Shown here: in pieces, positions 7,401 to 14,317 of the stretch
How positions within the stretch are numbered: the stretch's first letter is position 1
How the letters are laid out: each line of letters opens with the position of its first letter
Made by a program: the position numbers and the translations under genes
Origin: JAYWAM01 sp043782425
GTDB lineage: Bacteria > Pseudomonadota > Gammaproteobacteria > Burkholderiales > Usitatibacteraceae
Length of the DNA stretch: 19,454 nucleotides
Assembly: GCA_043782425.1 (NCBI GenBank)
Contig: JAYWAM010000031.1
Location: 1-19,454, forward strand
Direction: 5' to 3'
Notes under the pieces: generated by a model
What the model was told of the DNA's origin: nothing
The model's input: only the letters and a program-made list of their open reading frames with translations
Database searches by the model: none

Positions 7401-10400
7401 CGGTGCAGCCGCGCGGCGCGAATCGCCATGCCATCTTCTTCACCCACGCGCGCGAGACCATCGACTTCCATTACGAGCGCAAGCTGTTTCCCGTTCTCAA
7501 CGGCCAGATCGTCGATGCCGTCACCGCGGCTTCAAATTCAGACACAAAATGGCTCGCCGATCCGCGTGTCACGCATAGCATGACGCTGGATGTGGATGAT
7601 TACGGCAACGTGCGCCAGTCCGTGGCCATTGCCTACGGCCGTCGCTTCGACGATACCGATCCGGTGCTGACCGATGCCGACCGCAAAAAACAGAAGCAGC
7701 TTTTTATAACGCTCACCCAAGCCCGCTTTACCAATGCAGTCCTTGCCGTCGATGCCTATCGCACACCGCTGCCGACCGAGGCGCAGGCTTATGAATTACT
7801 TAAATTGCGCCCAGTCTCCCAGCAACCCAACATCACCAACTTATTCCGCTTCGACGAAATGCTTGCCCTCGTCACACAGGCCAGCGATGGCGCGCACGAT
7901 ATTCCCTATGAAGACGTCAACGCCACACTAGCCGTGGGCGCTGCACCCTACCGCCGGTTGATCGAAGATTTGCGCACCCGTTACCGCAGCAACAACCTGA
8001 GCCAGTTACTACCGATACAGACTTTGCAAGCACTGGCCTTGCCGGGTGAAAGCTACAAGCTCGCCTTCACGCCAGGATTACTCGGCGCCATTTACCAACG
8101 CCCACACGCAGGCCTCGCGACGGAAAATCTGCTGCCCAGCCCCAGTGCGGTGCTGCTGGCGGATGGCGCGCTGGAGTCCGACCGGGGCGGCTATGTCGAT
8201 CTCGATGGCGATGGCAGCTGGTGGATACCCTCCGGGCGCGCATTCTTTCATCCTGACGAGAACGCCGCTGCCACTGCTGAACTGATGGAAGCCATCAGTC
8301 ATTTCTTTCTGCCGCGCCGTTTCCGCAATCCGTTCGCACAAAGCAGTTTTGTGGATTATGCGAACGACCTGTTCCCCGCCAAAACACGCGATGCACTCGG
8401 CAACACCGTAGAGGCACTGCATGACTATCGCGTCCTGCACGCCCGTCAACTCACCGACCCCAACGGCAATCGTTCTGTCGCCGCCTTCGATGCCTTCGGC
8501 TTGGCGGTCGCCACAGCGGTGCGCGGCAAGAGCAGCGAAACGCTGGGCGATAACTTGGATGATTTTGGCGACTTTGACGCCGACCCCAGCCTGGCTCAAC
8601 TGCAAGGCTTCGTCGCACGTCCCGCAGATCACAAGGCGGCGCTGCTCAAGAGCGCCACCAGCCGCTTCGTTTACGACCTTGATCGCTACCGCCGCTGCGG
8701 CAAGCCGCCGTTCGCTGCCACATTGGTACGTGAAACCCATGTCAGCGATGCGCTGCCGCCGCAAGGCTTGCGGATACAAGTCAGCTTTGCGTATTCAGAT
8801 GGCTTCGGACGCGAACTGCAATCGAAAATTCAAGCCGAGCCTGGCGATGCGGCTACCCGTGCAGCGAACGTACTTCTGGCGAGCGGCGATGTCAGCCCAG
8901 GCGCATTGACGCTCAGCAATGGTTTGCCTGTATTAGGTAACGCAAATCCGCGCTGGGTCGGCAAAGGCCGCACCGTTTACAACAACAAAGGCAAGCCGGT
9001 CAAACAATACGAGCCATTCTTCAGCAGCACCCACCTGTACGAAGCCGAAGCGGAGATGACCGACACCGGCGTCACGCCCATCTTGTTCTACGACCCGGTG
9101 GAACGGGTGGTCGCCACCGTGCATCCCAACCACACTTTTGAAAAAGTGATGTTCGATCCATGGCGGCAAGAAGCCTGGGATGTGAACGACACGGTGATAA
9201 TTTCCGACCCCAAAACCGATGCCAGCGTCGGCGAGTTCTTTAAGCTGCTGCCCAGCGCCGACTACCTGCCCACCTGGTACGAGCAGCGCAAGAATGGACA
9301 GAAAGGGCCGGACGAGAAAGCCGCCGCCGACAAAGCCGCCGCGCACGCCGCCACGCCCACCGTGGCCTGGTTCGATACTCTGGGCCGCCCCATGCTGACG
9401 GTCGCTGACAATGGTAAAGATGCGAATGGCGCAATACAGAAATACGCCACCCGCGTCACGCTAGACATCGAAGGCAATCAGCGCGAGGTCAAGGACTCTA
9501 ACAACCGCGTCGTCATGCGCTACGACTACGACCTGCTCGGCAACCGCATCCGCCAGGCCAGTATGGAAGCAGGCCAGCGCTGGATGTTGAACGATGTCTC
9601 CGGAAAACCAATCCGCGCCTGGGATAGCCGCGATCATAGCCTGCGCACCCAATACGACGAACTGCGCCGTCCGTTACGCTCGTTTGTCATCGGCGTTGAT
9701 ATAAAAAATCCGGCGCGCGAAATTTGCTTCGAGCAAACCCTCTACGGCGAATCCGCCAGTAGCGGTCTTACGCCAGCCCTAGTGCTACAAGCTAATCTGC
9801 GCGGCAAACCCTACAAGCATTTCGATACCGCCGGTGTTGTCACCAGCGAGGCGCATGACTTCAAGGGCAATCCATTGCGCAGCAGCCGGCAACTGGTGCA
9901 GGACTACAAAACCACGCCGGATTGGTCGCAAAATCCACCACCGGTTCTGGAAACCGAAATCTTTGCCAGCAGCACGCGCTACGATGCGCTCAATCGGCCA
10001 CTCCAGATAGTCGCGCCGCACAGCAACCAGCCCAACACCCAATTCAACGTCCTCCGTCCCGGCTACAACGAGGCCAATCTGCTGGAGCGGGTGGATGCCT
10101 GGCTGGGGCAAAGCGCCGAACCAAGCGTCCTACTCGACCCCACCTCGGCCAACTTGCACGCCGTCACCAACATCGATTACGACGCCAAAGGCCAGCGCAC
10201 CCGCATCGACTACGGCAACGGCGCGACCACGGAATACAGCTATGACGAGCAGACTTTCCGCCTTATCCATCTGAAAACTCGCCGCACAGGTGCCGCAGCA
10301 CAAAACGTCGTGCAACGCCTGCTCGGTCAGGCGGCAACGCAAGTGACCTCAGTGTTCCAGGATTTGTTCTACACCTACGACCCCGCAGGCAACATCACCC

Positions 10401-12394
10401 ACATCCGCGACGATGCCCAGCAGACCATCATTTTCAACGGCCAAGTCGTACCGCCACAGTGCGACTATGTGTATGACCCGATCTACCGACTGATCAACGC
10501 CACAGGGCGCGAGCACATCGGCCAACTCGCACAGCCGCAAACCAGCTGGAACGACGAATTCCGCGTCAATCTGCCACAGCCTGGCAATGGGCAATTGATG
10601 CGCAACTACACCGAGCAATACGTATATGACGCCGTCGGCAATTTCGACAAACTCATCCATCAGGCGACCAATGGCAACTGGACACGTAGCTATGCCTATA
10701 ACGAATCCAGCCTGATTGAGTCTGCCAAACAAAGCAACCGCCTCAGCAGCACGACCGTAGGCGCGACAACTGAAGCCTATTCCTACGACACCCATGGCAA
10801 CATGACCAGCATGCCCCACCTCACGCTGATGCAATGGGATTTCAAGGATCAATTAAGCGCGACCTCACGGCAGGCCGTCAACGCGTCTCCGCCACCGAAC
10901 AAAGTACCGGAGACGACCTATTACGTTTATGACGGTGGCGGGGAGCGCGTACGCAAAGTCACCGAGCGACAGAACGGCTCGCGCAAAGCAGAGCGGGTTT
11001 ATCTTGGTGGGTTTGAGATTTATCGGGAGTTTGATGGTGGCGGCGTAGACAACGCGCTTAAGCGTGAGACGTTGCATGTGATGGATGGCAAGCTGCGCAT
11101 TGCTCTGGTGGAAACTCGAACACAGGGTAATGATGGTTCACCGCTGCAGCTCATCCGTTATCAGTTTGGCAATCATCTGGGGTCGGCGTCACTAGAGTTG
11201 GATGAGGTCGGCAGCGTGATTTCGTATGAGGAATATTTTCCATACGGGAGTACTTCCTATCAAGCGATGGATCAGGGGATTAAGGCGGCGGCGAAGCAGT
11301 ATCGGTATACGGGGAAAGAGCGAGATGAGGAGACGGGGTTTTCTTATCATGAGGCGCGCTATTACGCGGGGTGGTTGGGGAGGTGGACGAGTTGCGATCC
11401 GATTGGGTTTAAAGACGGAAACAATCTGTACTGCTACTGTCGATTAACTCCCATATGCGGTCGAGATCCATATGGAACTGATATAGAAATAATCAACCCG
11501 CAGGTTAAATCAAATGTCGAATCCCCAACCCCCCCGCCCCAAGAACAGACGTTTAGTATGGATGTTCAACGAAAGTTCGCTACCCAGACTGAAGCTGACA
11601 TTAAAGAATTATTCGGCGTTTCAACGATGTCAGTGGAGAACCGGCAACAAGATGGAAAGGGAGATGTAACAACTTCCATTGGCATGGTGGATCAAAATAA
11701 CGATGGCATCGTAGACGCCGCTGATGTAGCCGTGGTAATGAAGAAATTGGATGTGAAGTTTGATAGTGGTTTTGCAGGGCCTGATAAGGCTAAGGACAAG
11801 GCAAGGGCAATGGGTCTCGCAAAAAGTTTTTTGACAGCATTACTTCCTGGAAAAACACTAAAGGTAAGACTTGAAGATACTCCCACAGTGGCGCATGCAG
11901 AAGGCGTGATAAATAATAGTGACTGGATGAAGGCAGATACACCAGCAGCGGCCTCTGTCTTCATAGATCCGGTTAAATCTGTTGAAGGAAAATTTGTACC
12001 GAACGTCTCATTAGGGCAACCACCAGCAAATCCACAAACAATTTCTACTAGAGCTGACCGAGTTGGGGGCCCTGTAATGACCCTTGTCCACGAATTGGTT
12101 CATAACACCATGGGATTGACTGACCGTGATGGAAGTCTGTCCAATAAATCAAATTCGGTGCAACAAGCCCAAAGTAAAGTGGACATTAAAGGAGACACAG
12201 TGAGAGAAGTCAATTTTCTAGAAAGAGCCCTAAAGCTGCCAGAGCGACTGCAATTTAAGTCTGACAAGATATTACAGAGTTCCACAACAACATATACAGT
12301 TGGTGGATTAACATTTAACAACAAAGGTCCGCTTCATACAATCCGCATAGAAACCCCACATCAAGGAGGTAAATTTGTTATCCCGATGCGATAG
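4484..12394 (+). CDS. Tc toxin BC fusion: SpvB/TcdB-like B component, RHS C component, zincin-like toxin tip
   Basis: In Tc toxins, B and C form a hollow cocoon that holds the unfolded C-terminal tip and passes it to the TcA channel. Here both are one 2636-residue chain. Residues about 20-320 are the SpvB domain (NPVTGTGSLSVPIATSPGRS, LGLSYDSGSGNGPFGIGWSL). FG-GAP/VCBS repeats (DLAGDGNLDL, DLTGDGHADI, DMSGDGLTDL) cover about 440-700. TcdB middle domains cover about 700-1100 (YHHGYFDGIEREFRGF). RHS/YD repeats run from about 1600 to 2200 and the RHS core from 2230 to 2331, ending PICGRDPYG with Asp2328. The tip (2332-2636) has HELVH at 2536-2540 and a calcium-loop motif at 2403-2414. The start is GTG 4484, the first start codon after an in-frame stop; TTG 4487 would be better spaced from AGGGG at 4477-4481. 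No signal peptide is seen. Confidence 0.93.
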   Translation: MLQEQKLPPSNNPSDDKFALSAPQVSLPKGGGAIRGMGEKFTANPVTGTGSLSVPIATSPGRSGFGPQLGLSYDSGSGNGPFGIGWSLSLPSISRRTDKGLPQYRDAEESDVFILSGAEDLVPVYKKNPDGTWAHDSHGNLIDDEESRNGYVIKRYRPRIEGLFARIERWTRIADSDIHWRSISKDNVLTVYGSTPESRIANPANPSHIFSWLICQSYDDKGNAIVYEYVAENGDNVDLTQVNERNRVRSTNRYLKTIRYGNRQPLLIDPTQPSFRQPHLPAPDFSSAGWMFEVVFDYGEGHYQEAPPDADGRTFAMATLKPPIGGKWPVRLDPFSTYRSCFEVRSYRLCRRVLMFHHFPDELGIDDYLVRSTEFTYQEKPNGSFISQTLQSGFKRSATPSPKYLKRSLPPLEFGYSVSPLDDLTYDQLPLQEVDTENLQNIPSGIDGNNYRWVDLDGEGISGVFSEQADAWFYKPNLGEGQFGPIEEESPRPSLAALNRGRQQLLDLAGDGNLDLVEFAAPTPGFFARTEDASWERFRIFLKLPNIDWQDPNLRFVDLTGDGHADILVTDDQVFATWYESKSEYGFESAVHVPQASDEEDGPRLVFADGTQSIYLADMSGDGLTDLVRIRVSDVCYWPNVGYGRFGAKVTLDNVPWFDDAVSFDQRRVHLTDTDGSGPTDIVYLGRDGVRIYLNQHGNSLSEARLIKRAPRTDNLTSVSVVDFLGRGTACLLWSSLLPGDTRRSLRYMDLMGGVKPHLLTTVRNNLGAETHIEYASSTKFYLEDKKAGSPWVTRLPFPVHVVIKVETRDLISGNRFSTRSAYHHGYFDGIEREFRGFARVDQWDTEEFGVLSQAGTPATNLDAAFHVPPTLTKTWFHTGAYLPGARISRHLENEYYREGDPGQPGSELSQAQREAMLLDDTVLPTGLAVEETREAMRSLKGAILRQEIYALDDKDESDRPYSISERNYTIQPVQPRGANRHAIFFTHARETIDFHYERKLFPVLNGQIVDAVTAASNSDTKWLADPRVTHSMTLDVDDYGNVRQSVAIAYGRRFDDTDPVLTDADRKKQKQLFITLTQARFTNAVLAVDAYRTPLPTEAQAYELLKLRPVSQQPNITNLFRFDEMLALVTQASDGAHDIPYEDVNATLAVGAAPYRRLIEDLRTRYRSNNLSQLLPIQTLQALALPGESYKLAFTPGLLGAIYQRPHAGLATENLLPSPSAVLLADGALESDRGGYVDLDGDGSWWIPSGRAFFHPDENAAATAELMEAISHFFLPRRFRNPFAQSSFVDYANDLFPAKTRDALGNTVEALHDYRVLHARQLTDPNGNRSVAAFDAFGLAVATAVRGKSSETLGDNLDDFGDFDADPSLAQLQGFVARPADHKAALLKSATSRFVYDLDRYRRCGKPPFAATLVRETHVSDALPPQGLRIQVSFAYSDGFGRELQSKIQAEPGDAATRAANVLLASGDVSPGALTLSNGLPVLGNANPRWVGKGRTVYNNKGKPVKQYEPFFSSTHLYEAEAEMTDTGVTPILFYDPVERVVATVHPNHTFEKVMFDPWRQEAWDVNDTVIISDPKTDASVGEFFKLLPSADYLPTWYEQRKNGQKGPDEKAAADKAAAHAATPTVAWFDTLGRPMLTVADNGKDANGAIQKYATRVTLDIEGNQREVKDSNNRVVMRYDYDLLGNRIRQASMEAGQRWMLNDVSGKPIRAWDSRDHSLRTQYDELRRPLRSFVIGVDIKNPAREICFEQTLYGESASSGLTPALVLQANLRGKPYKHFDTAGVVTSEAHDFKGNPLRSSRQLVQDYKTTPDWSQNPPPVLETEIFASSTRYDALNRPLQIVAPHSNQPNTQFNVLRPGYNEANLLERVDAWLGQSAEPSVLLDPTSANLHAVTNIDYDAKGQRTRIDYGNGATTEYSYDEQTFRLIHLKTRRTGAAAQNVVQRLLGQAATQVTSVFQDLFYTYDPAGNITHIRDDAQQTIIFNGQVVPPQCDYVYDPIYRLINATGREHIGQLAQPQTSWNDEFRVNLPQPGNGQLMRNYTEQYVYDAVGNFDKLIHQATNGNWTRSYAYNESSLIESAKQSNRLSSTTVGATTEAYSYDTHGNMTSMPHLTLMQWDFKDQLSATSRQAVNASPPPNKVPETTYYVYDGGGERVRKVTERQNGSRKAERVYLGGFEIYREFDGGGVDNALKRETLHVMDGKLRIALVETRTQGNDGSPLQLIRYQFGNHLGSASLELDEVGSVISYEEYFPYGSTSYQAMDQGIKAAAKQYRYTGKERDEETGFSYHEARYYAGWLGRWTSCDPIGFKDGNNLYCYCRLTPICGRDPYGTDIEIINPQVKSNVESPTPPPQEQTFSMDVQRKFATQTEADIKELFGVSTMSVENRQQDGKGDVTTSIGMVDQNNDGIVDAADVAVVMKKLDVKFDSGFAGPDKAKDKARAMGLAKSFLTALLPGKTLKVRLEDTPTVAHAEGVINNSDWMKADTPAAASVFIDPVKSVEGKFVPNVSLGQPPANPQTISTRADRVGGPVMTLVHELVHNTMGLTDRDGSLSNKSNSVQQAQSKVDIKGDTVREVNFLERALKLPERLQFKSDKILQSSTTTYTVGGLTFNNKGPLHTIRIETPHQGGKFVIPMR
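11468..12394 (+). other. C-terminal toxin tip region: predicted zinc metallopeptidase with calcium-loop motif
   Basis: This is the variable tip of the BC fusion, starting just after the core motif DPxG. It begins with a Pro-rich linker (SPTPPPQEQ), then DQNNDGIVDAAD at residues 2403-2414, which fits the 12-residue dockerin/EF-hand pattern DxNxDGxVxxxD. HELVH at 2536-2540 supplies two zinc ligands and the catalytic Glu2537. Downstream, REVNFLERALKLPER resembles the E-x-N...R...LP-x-R pattern seen after HExxH in some effector metallopeptidases, making Glu2575 a possible third ligand. Two sampled 60-base lines have 43% and 37% GC, well below most of the gene. The substrate is unknown. That it is a protease is inference from the motif. 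Confidence 0.7.
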
Positions 12395-12462
12395 ATAATG
12401 TAAATGAGCAATGGGGTCACCCATTAGCCCCCCGGTAGTCAAGTGGTCGAACAAAACACTCG

Positions 12463-12599
12463 AAAACCATGGGGTCAGGCCTTACATTTGACATTATTAA
12501 TTCAGGGACATACTACATACAAGGGACCAGATCCATTGAACCCAGCACCCAAACGCAAAAACCATGGGGCGGCTAGATGATTATCAGGCCTCACATTTG
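12463..12599 (+). repeat. Imperfect direct repeat (ACCATGGGG...TCAGGCCT.ACATTTG), second copy interrupted
   Basis: Copy one is AAAACCATGGGG (12463-12474) followed directly by TCAGGCCTTACATTTG (12475-12490). Copy two has the same first block at 12557-12569 and the second at 12584-12599, split by 14 extra bases (12570-12583). GGGGTCAGGCCTTACATTTGAC-like strings are familiar from interspersed repeats in proteobacterial genomes, but no family is named here. Confidence 0.6.
12488..12516 (+). promoter_or_regulatory. Candidate promoter for the first exported protein, inside a repeat
   Basis: A consensus -35 box TTGACA (12488-12493) is followed after 17 bases by TACTAC. The -10 match is poor (3 of 6). 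The -35 box starts inside the repeat copy, so the repeat may have brought a promoter. It lies 170 bases before the ATG. Confidence 0.3.
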
Positions 12600-12685
12600 T
12601 TGGCGCTAAAGGGGCTTGGGAGGCAATTTCAATTGTTAAGCAATTTCAAGCGACAAATGTGTTTCAACTTTTAGGAGAATCTCAC

Positions 12686-13060
12686 ATGACCATTTACCTC
12701 GCCACCCCTCGCAAGCTGGCTATCTCAGCATTCGTTGCCGCAGTCGCTTTTTTGTCTACGGCGGGAAGCGCAAACGCCGTTTCGCTGTATTGGACAAAAA
12801 CTCCTGTAAAGAGCGCATCAGTTAAGACCTGTTTGAGTTTTGCTTCCACGGCAATGAGCGGAGTAGGCATGCAGAACATACGTGTCTCAAGCATGGAGGT
12901 CGCCGGGACGCGCGGCGGTGTTTACGCCGCGATCACCTGTTTTGCCACAGCGCCGCAAGCAACAGCAATCGCCATGGCCGCTGGTGACAATGGAAACGAT
13001 ACAAAGCGCTTGAGCGAAGAACTGCAGAAAAAGATTGCAGGCATTATCAAATTTGATTAA
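12686..13060 (+). CDS. Exported small protein with two-cysteine domain (unknown function)
   Basis: The product has 124 residues and I do not recognise a named family. A Sec signal peptide is clear: a basic start (PRK at 8-10), a hydrophobic stretch, and cleavage likely after SANA at residue 31. The mature part has two cysteines, Cys49 and Cys85, which could form a disulfide in the periplasm. The region around them (KSASVKTC ... AAITC ... AAGDN ... SEELQKKI) aligns by eye with the two repeats in the next gene. The start at 12686 was chosen for AGGAGA nine bases upstream and because the signal peptide begins there. It lies after the BC toxin on the same strand, in the place where immunity or accessory genes often sit, but nothing proves such a role. 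Its stop codon touches a REP-like repeat. Confidence 0.8.
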   Translation: MTIYLATPRKLAISAFVAAVAFLSTAGSANAVSLYWTKTPVKSASVKTCLSFASTAMSGVGMQNIRVSSMEVAGTRGGVYAAITCFATAPQATAIAMAAGDNGNDTKRLSEELQKKIAGIIKFD

Positions 13061-13139
13061 CCCGCGTAAGGCGGCACCATGAAATGGGTTCCGCCGTGTG
13101 GGCAGCGCTCTACGAGTTCCGTCACGCCCTACGATGGGC
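13059..13139 (+). repeat. REP-like repeat, copy A
   Basis: AACCCGCGTAAGGCGG starts inside the stop codon of the 124-residue gene and recurs exactly at copy B. GGGTTCCGCCG and AGCGCT are also shared. The end, CGCCCTACGATGGGC (13125-13139), is identical to the tail of the REP hairpin before the transposase (14293-14307). Copy A lacks the second hairpin unit present in copy B. Confidence 0.75.
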
Positions 13140-13167
13140 TAATGACATTTGGAAGGAGGAGAAAAAA

Positions 13168-13257
13168 ATGATTGTTACCCAGAAAGCTAGCGCAGCCATA
13201 GCGTCCGAGGAAGATAGCGACAGGTTGCTGCTGATTGGAAAAAAGCATCACACGTGA
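13168..13257 (+). CDS. Possible 29-residue small ORF with strong ribosome binding site
   Basis: GGAAGGAGGAG is followed by a short A-rich run and an ATG, an unusually strong initiation region. The frame encodes 29 residues (MIVTQKASAAIASEED..., ending KKHHT). It is hydrophilic with no signal peptide, and no family is recognised. The TGA overlaps an ATG as TGATG (13255-13259); that ATG is in frame with the next exported protein, eight codons before its preferred start. It could be a leader or coupling peptide for that gene, or a chance ORF. Confidence 0.4.
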   Translation: MIVTQKASAAIASEEDSDRLLLIGKKHHT

Positions 13258-13280
13258 TGATCGCAATCAAGGAGGTCACT

Positions 13281-13976
13281 ATGAATGCCTGGAAATATCT
13301 ATTCATTGTCGCTGCCTTTGTGACATGGCCGTCGATAGCTTTGGCGCAACCGCCTGCCATGCACATGGGTGCTGACTGGCGAAAAATGAGCGTATGGGAC
13401 TGCAATAATAAGACCGCGCAGGCATTCCAAGACAAGGAGCATGTATTGCGTATGGAACGCAGTGGTAACCAAACCTGGGCTTATACCGCGAAAACGATCG
13501 CGCTGGTGTCTTGCGTTCCGCTAGGTAATTCACTTTATATTCTCGTCGCAGCGGCAAGCCGCGATAGCGTTGAAGCGGAGCGGATGCGTAATGAGGTGAG
13601 GACCCATGTGTTCGACGCACCTGCACCCACGTCCCGATATCCGGACCATTACGATGCCAATTCATCTGCGCTCGGTGGCGGCGGATATTCACCCCCACTG
13701 GCTATGCACTGGGGTAGCGACTCTCGACCCAAGAGCGTGTACCAATGCGTCGCCAGTGCGCGTTATGCGATGAGTCAATTGAACCTTCATGAATCAGTCA
13801 GTGGTCGCGTCGTGTGGGGTACGACAAACGATGTGACGGCATTCGTGGATTGTGCGCCGGGCGGGCGCGGCGCTCACATGCACGTCGTTGTGGCTTCGGC
13901 AGACAGCGGTCTTGCTGAGCATTATCGCAACGAAATTCGTCGTGTTACGTTTGACAGTGTGTTGATCGACCGTTGA
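13281..13976 (+). CDS. Exported protein with two tandem copies of the two-cysteine domain
   Basis: The product has 231 residues with a Sec signal peptide ending SIALA at residue 22. The mature part contains two related modules. MHMGADWRKMSVWDC leads to Cys41 and Cys78; MHWGSDSRPKSVYQC leads to Cys155 and Cys190. Both close with a similar block: VAAASRDSVEAERMRNEVR and VVASADSGLAEHYRNEIRR. Cysteine spacing is 37 and 35, against 36 in the upstream 124-residue protein. A Ser/Gly/Pro linker (about 112-140) separates the modules. The start at 13281 has AAGGAGG six bases upstream; an in-frame ATG at 13257 is an alternative. The family is not recognised. A periplasmic, disulfide-bearing binding or inhibitor role is inference. 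Confidence 0.82.
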   Translation: MNAWKYLFIVAAFVTWPSIALAQPPAMHMGADWRKMSVWDCNNKTAQAFQDKEHVLRMERSGNQTWAYTAKTIALVSCVPLGNSLYILVAAASRDSVEAERMRNEVRTHVFDAPAPTSRYPDHYDANSSALGGGGYSPPLAMHWGSDSRPKSVYQCVASARYAMSQLNLHESVSGRVVWGTTNDVTAFVDCAPGGRGAHMHVVVASADSGLAEHYRNEIRRVTFDSVLIDR

Positions 13977-14093
13977 GTTAGCCGGACTTGCGGTGTTTAT
14001 TGATGAGTCATTCATTACAGTGATCATTTTTTTAATAAAGAAAATTGCCGTTGTATCGGCCACGGCTTTGACAATGCGCTTTTATGGAGTAAT

Positions 14094-14183
14094 CAACCCG
14101 CGTAAGGCGGAACCGCTTTGCGGGTTCCGCCGAATGGAATTTCGCAGGTTCTGCCGTATGGGAAGCGCTTTGCACGTTCCGCC
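14094..14183 (+). repeat. REP-like repeat, copy B, with extra hairpin unit
   Basis: The copy begins with the same AACCCGCGTAAGGCGG as copy A. GGCGGAACC (14106-14114) pairs with GGTTCCGCC (14123-14131), and an inner CGC/GCG extends the stem apart from one bulge. A second, diverged unit (AGGTTCTGCCG ... GTTCCGCC) follows. Copies A and B flank the 231-residue exported gene. Confidence 0.75.
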
Positions 14184-14266
14184 GCCTGGAACGAGGGAGA
14201 CATATTCCGATGGCTCGCGGTGTTGATGCGAATGGACAACCGCCGCCGGGCTTGGCGTTGACATGG

Positions 14267-14307
14267 GTTTGGCGGATCACCCTTCGGGCATCCGCCCTAC
14301 GATGGGC
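14267..14307 (+). repeat. REP palindrome upstream of the RAYT gene
   Basis: GGCGGAT (14271-14277) pairs with ATCCGCC (14290-14296), with CCC/GGG stacked inside and a TTC loop. The tail CCCTACGATGGGC follows. This is the form of REP sequence commonly found beside REP-associated transposases and lies immediately 5' of one here. Confidence 0.8.
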
Positions 14308-14317
14308 ATGGAGGGGT

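Larger units (their letters stand above)
12395..12685 (+). other. Intergenic region with hairpin and diverged repeat pair
   Basis: No gene is supported here. A 6-bp stem with a 4-base loop (AATGGG / CCCATT, 12410-12425) follows the toxin stop but lacks a T tract. A repeated block beginning ACCATGGGG occurs twice. The last 108 bases are open in the frame of the following exported protein but have no start codon with a ribosome binding site before 12686. Confidence 0.6.

Noticed and set aside
8078..8779. A 233-codon open frame on the minus strand, and similar long ones at 10349-10852 and 4763-5389.
   Set aside because: They lie opposite the well-supported BC fusion gene, have no family motifs, and are typical shadows in GC-rich coding DNA.
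11429..11467. Three cysteines (C2317, C2319, C2325) close to the RHS autocleavage site.
   Set aside because: NLYCYC-type variants of the NLYRY core motif are familiar in this family, so I see no new metal site.
12089..12124. HELVHNTMGLTD as a metzincin-type motif HExxHxxGxxH/D.
   Set aside because: The Gly and Asp are one residue too far from the second His, so the metzincin pattern does not fit; only HExxH is claimed.
12581..12685. N-terminal extension of the 124-residue exported protein, since the frame is open upstream.
   Set aside because: There is no start codon with a ribosome binding site, and the signal peptide begins properly at 12686.
13977..14093. T-rich stretch after the 231-residue gene as a terminator.
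   Set aside because: Seven T residues are present near 14028-14034 but no stable GC stem precedes them.
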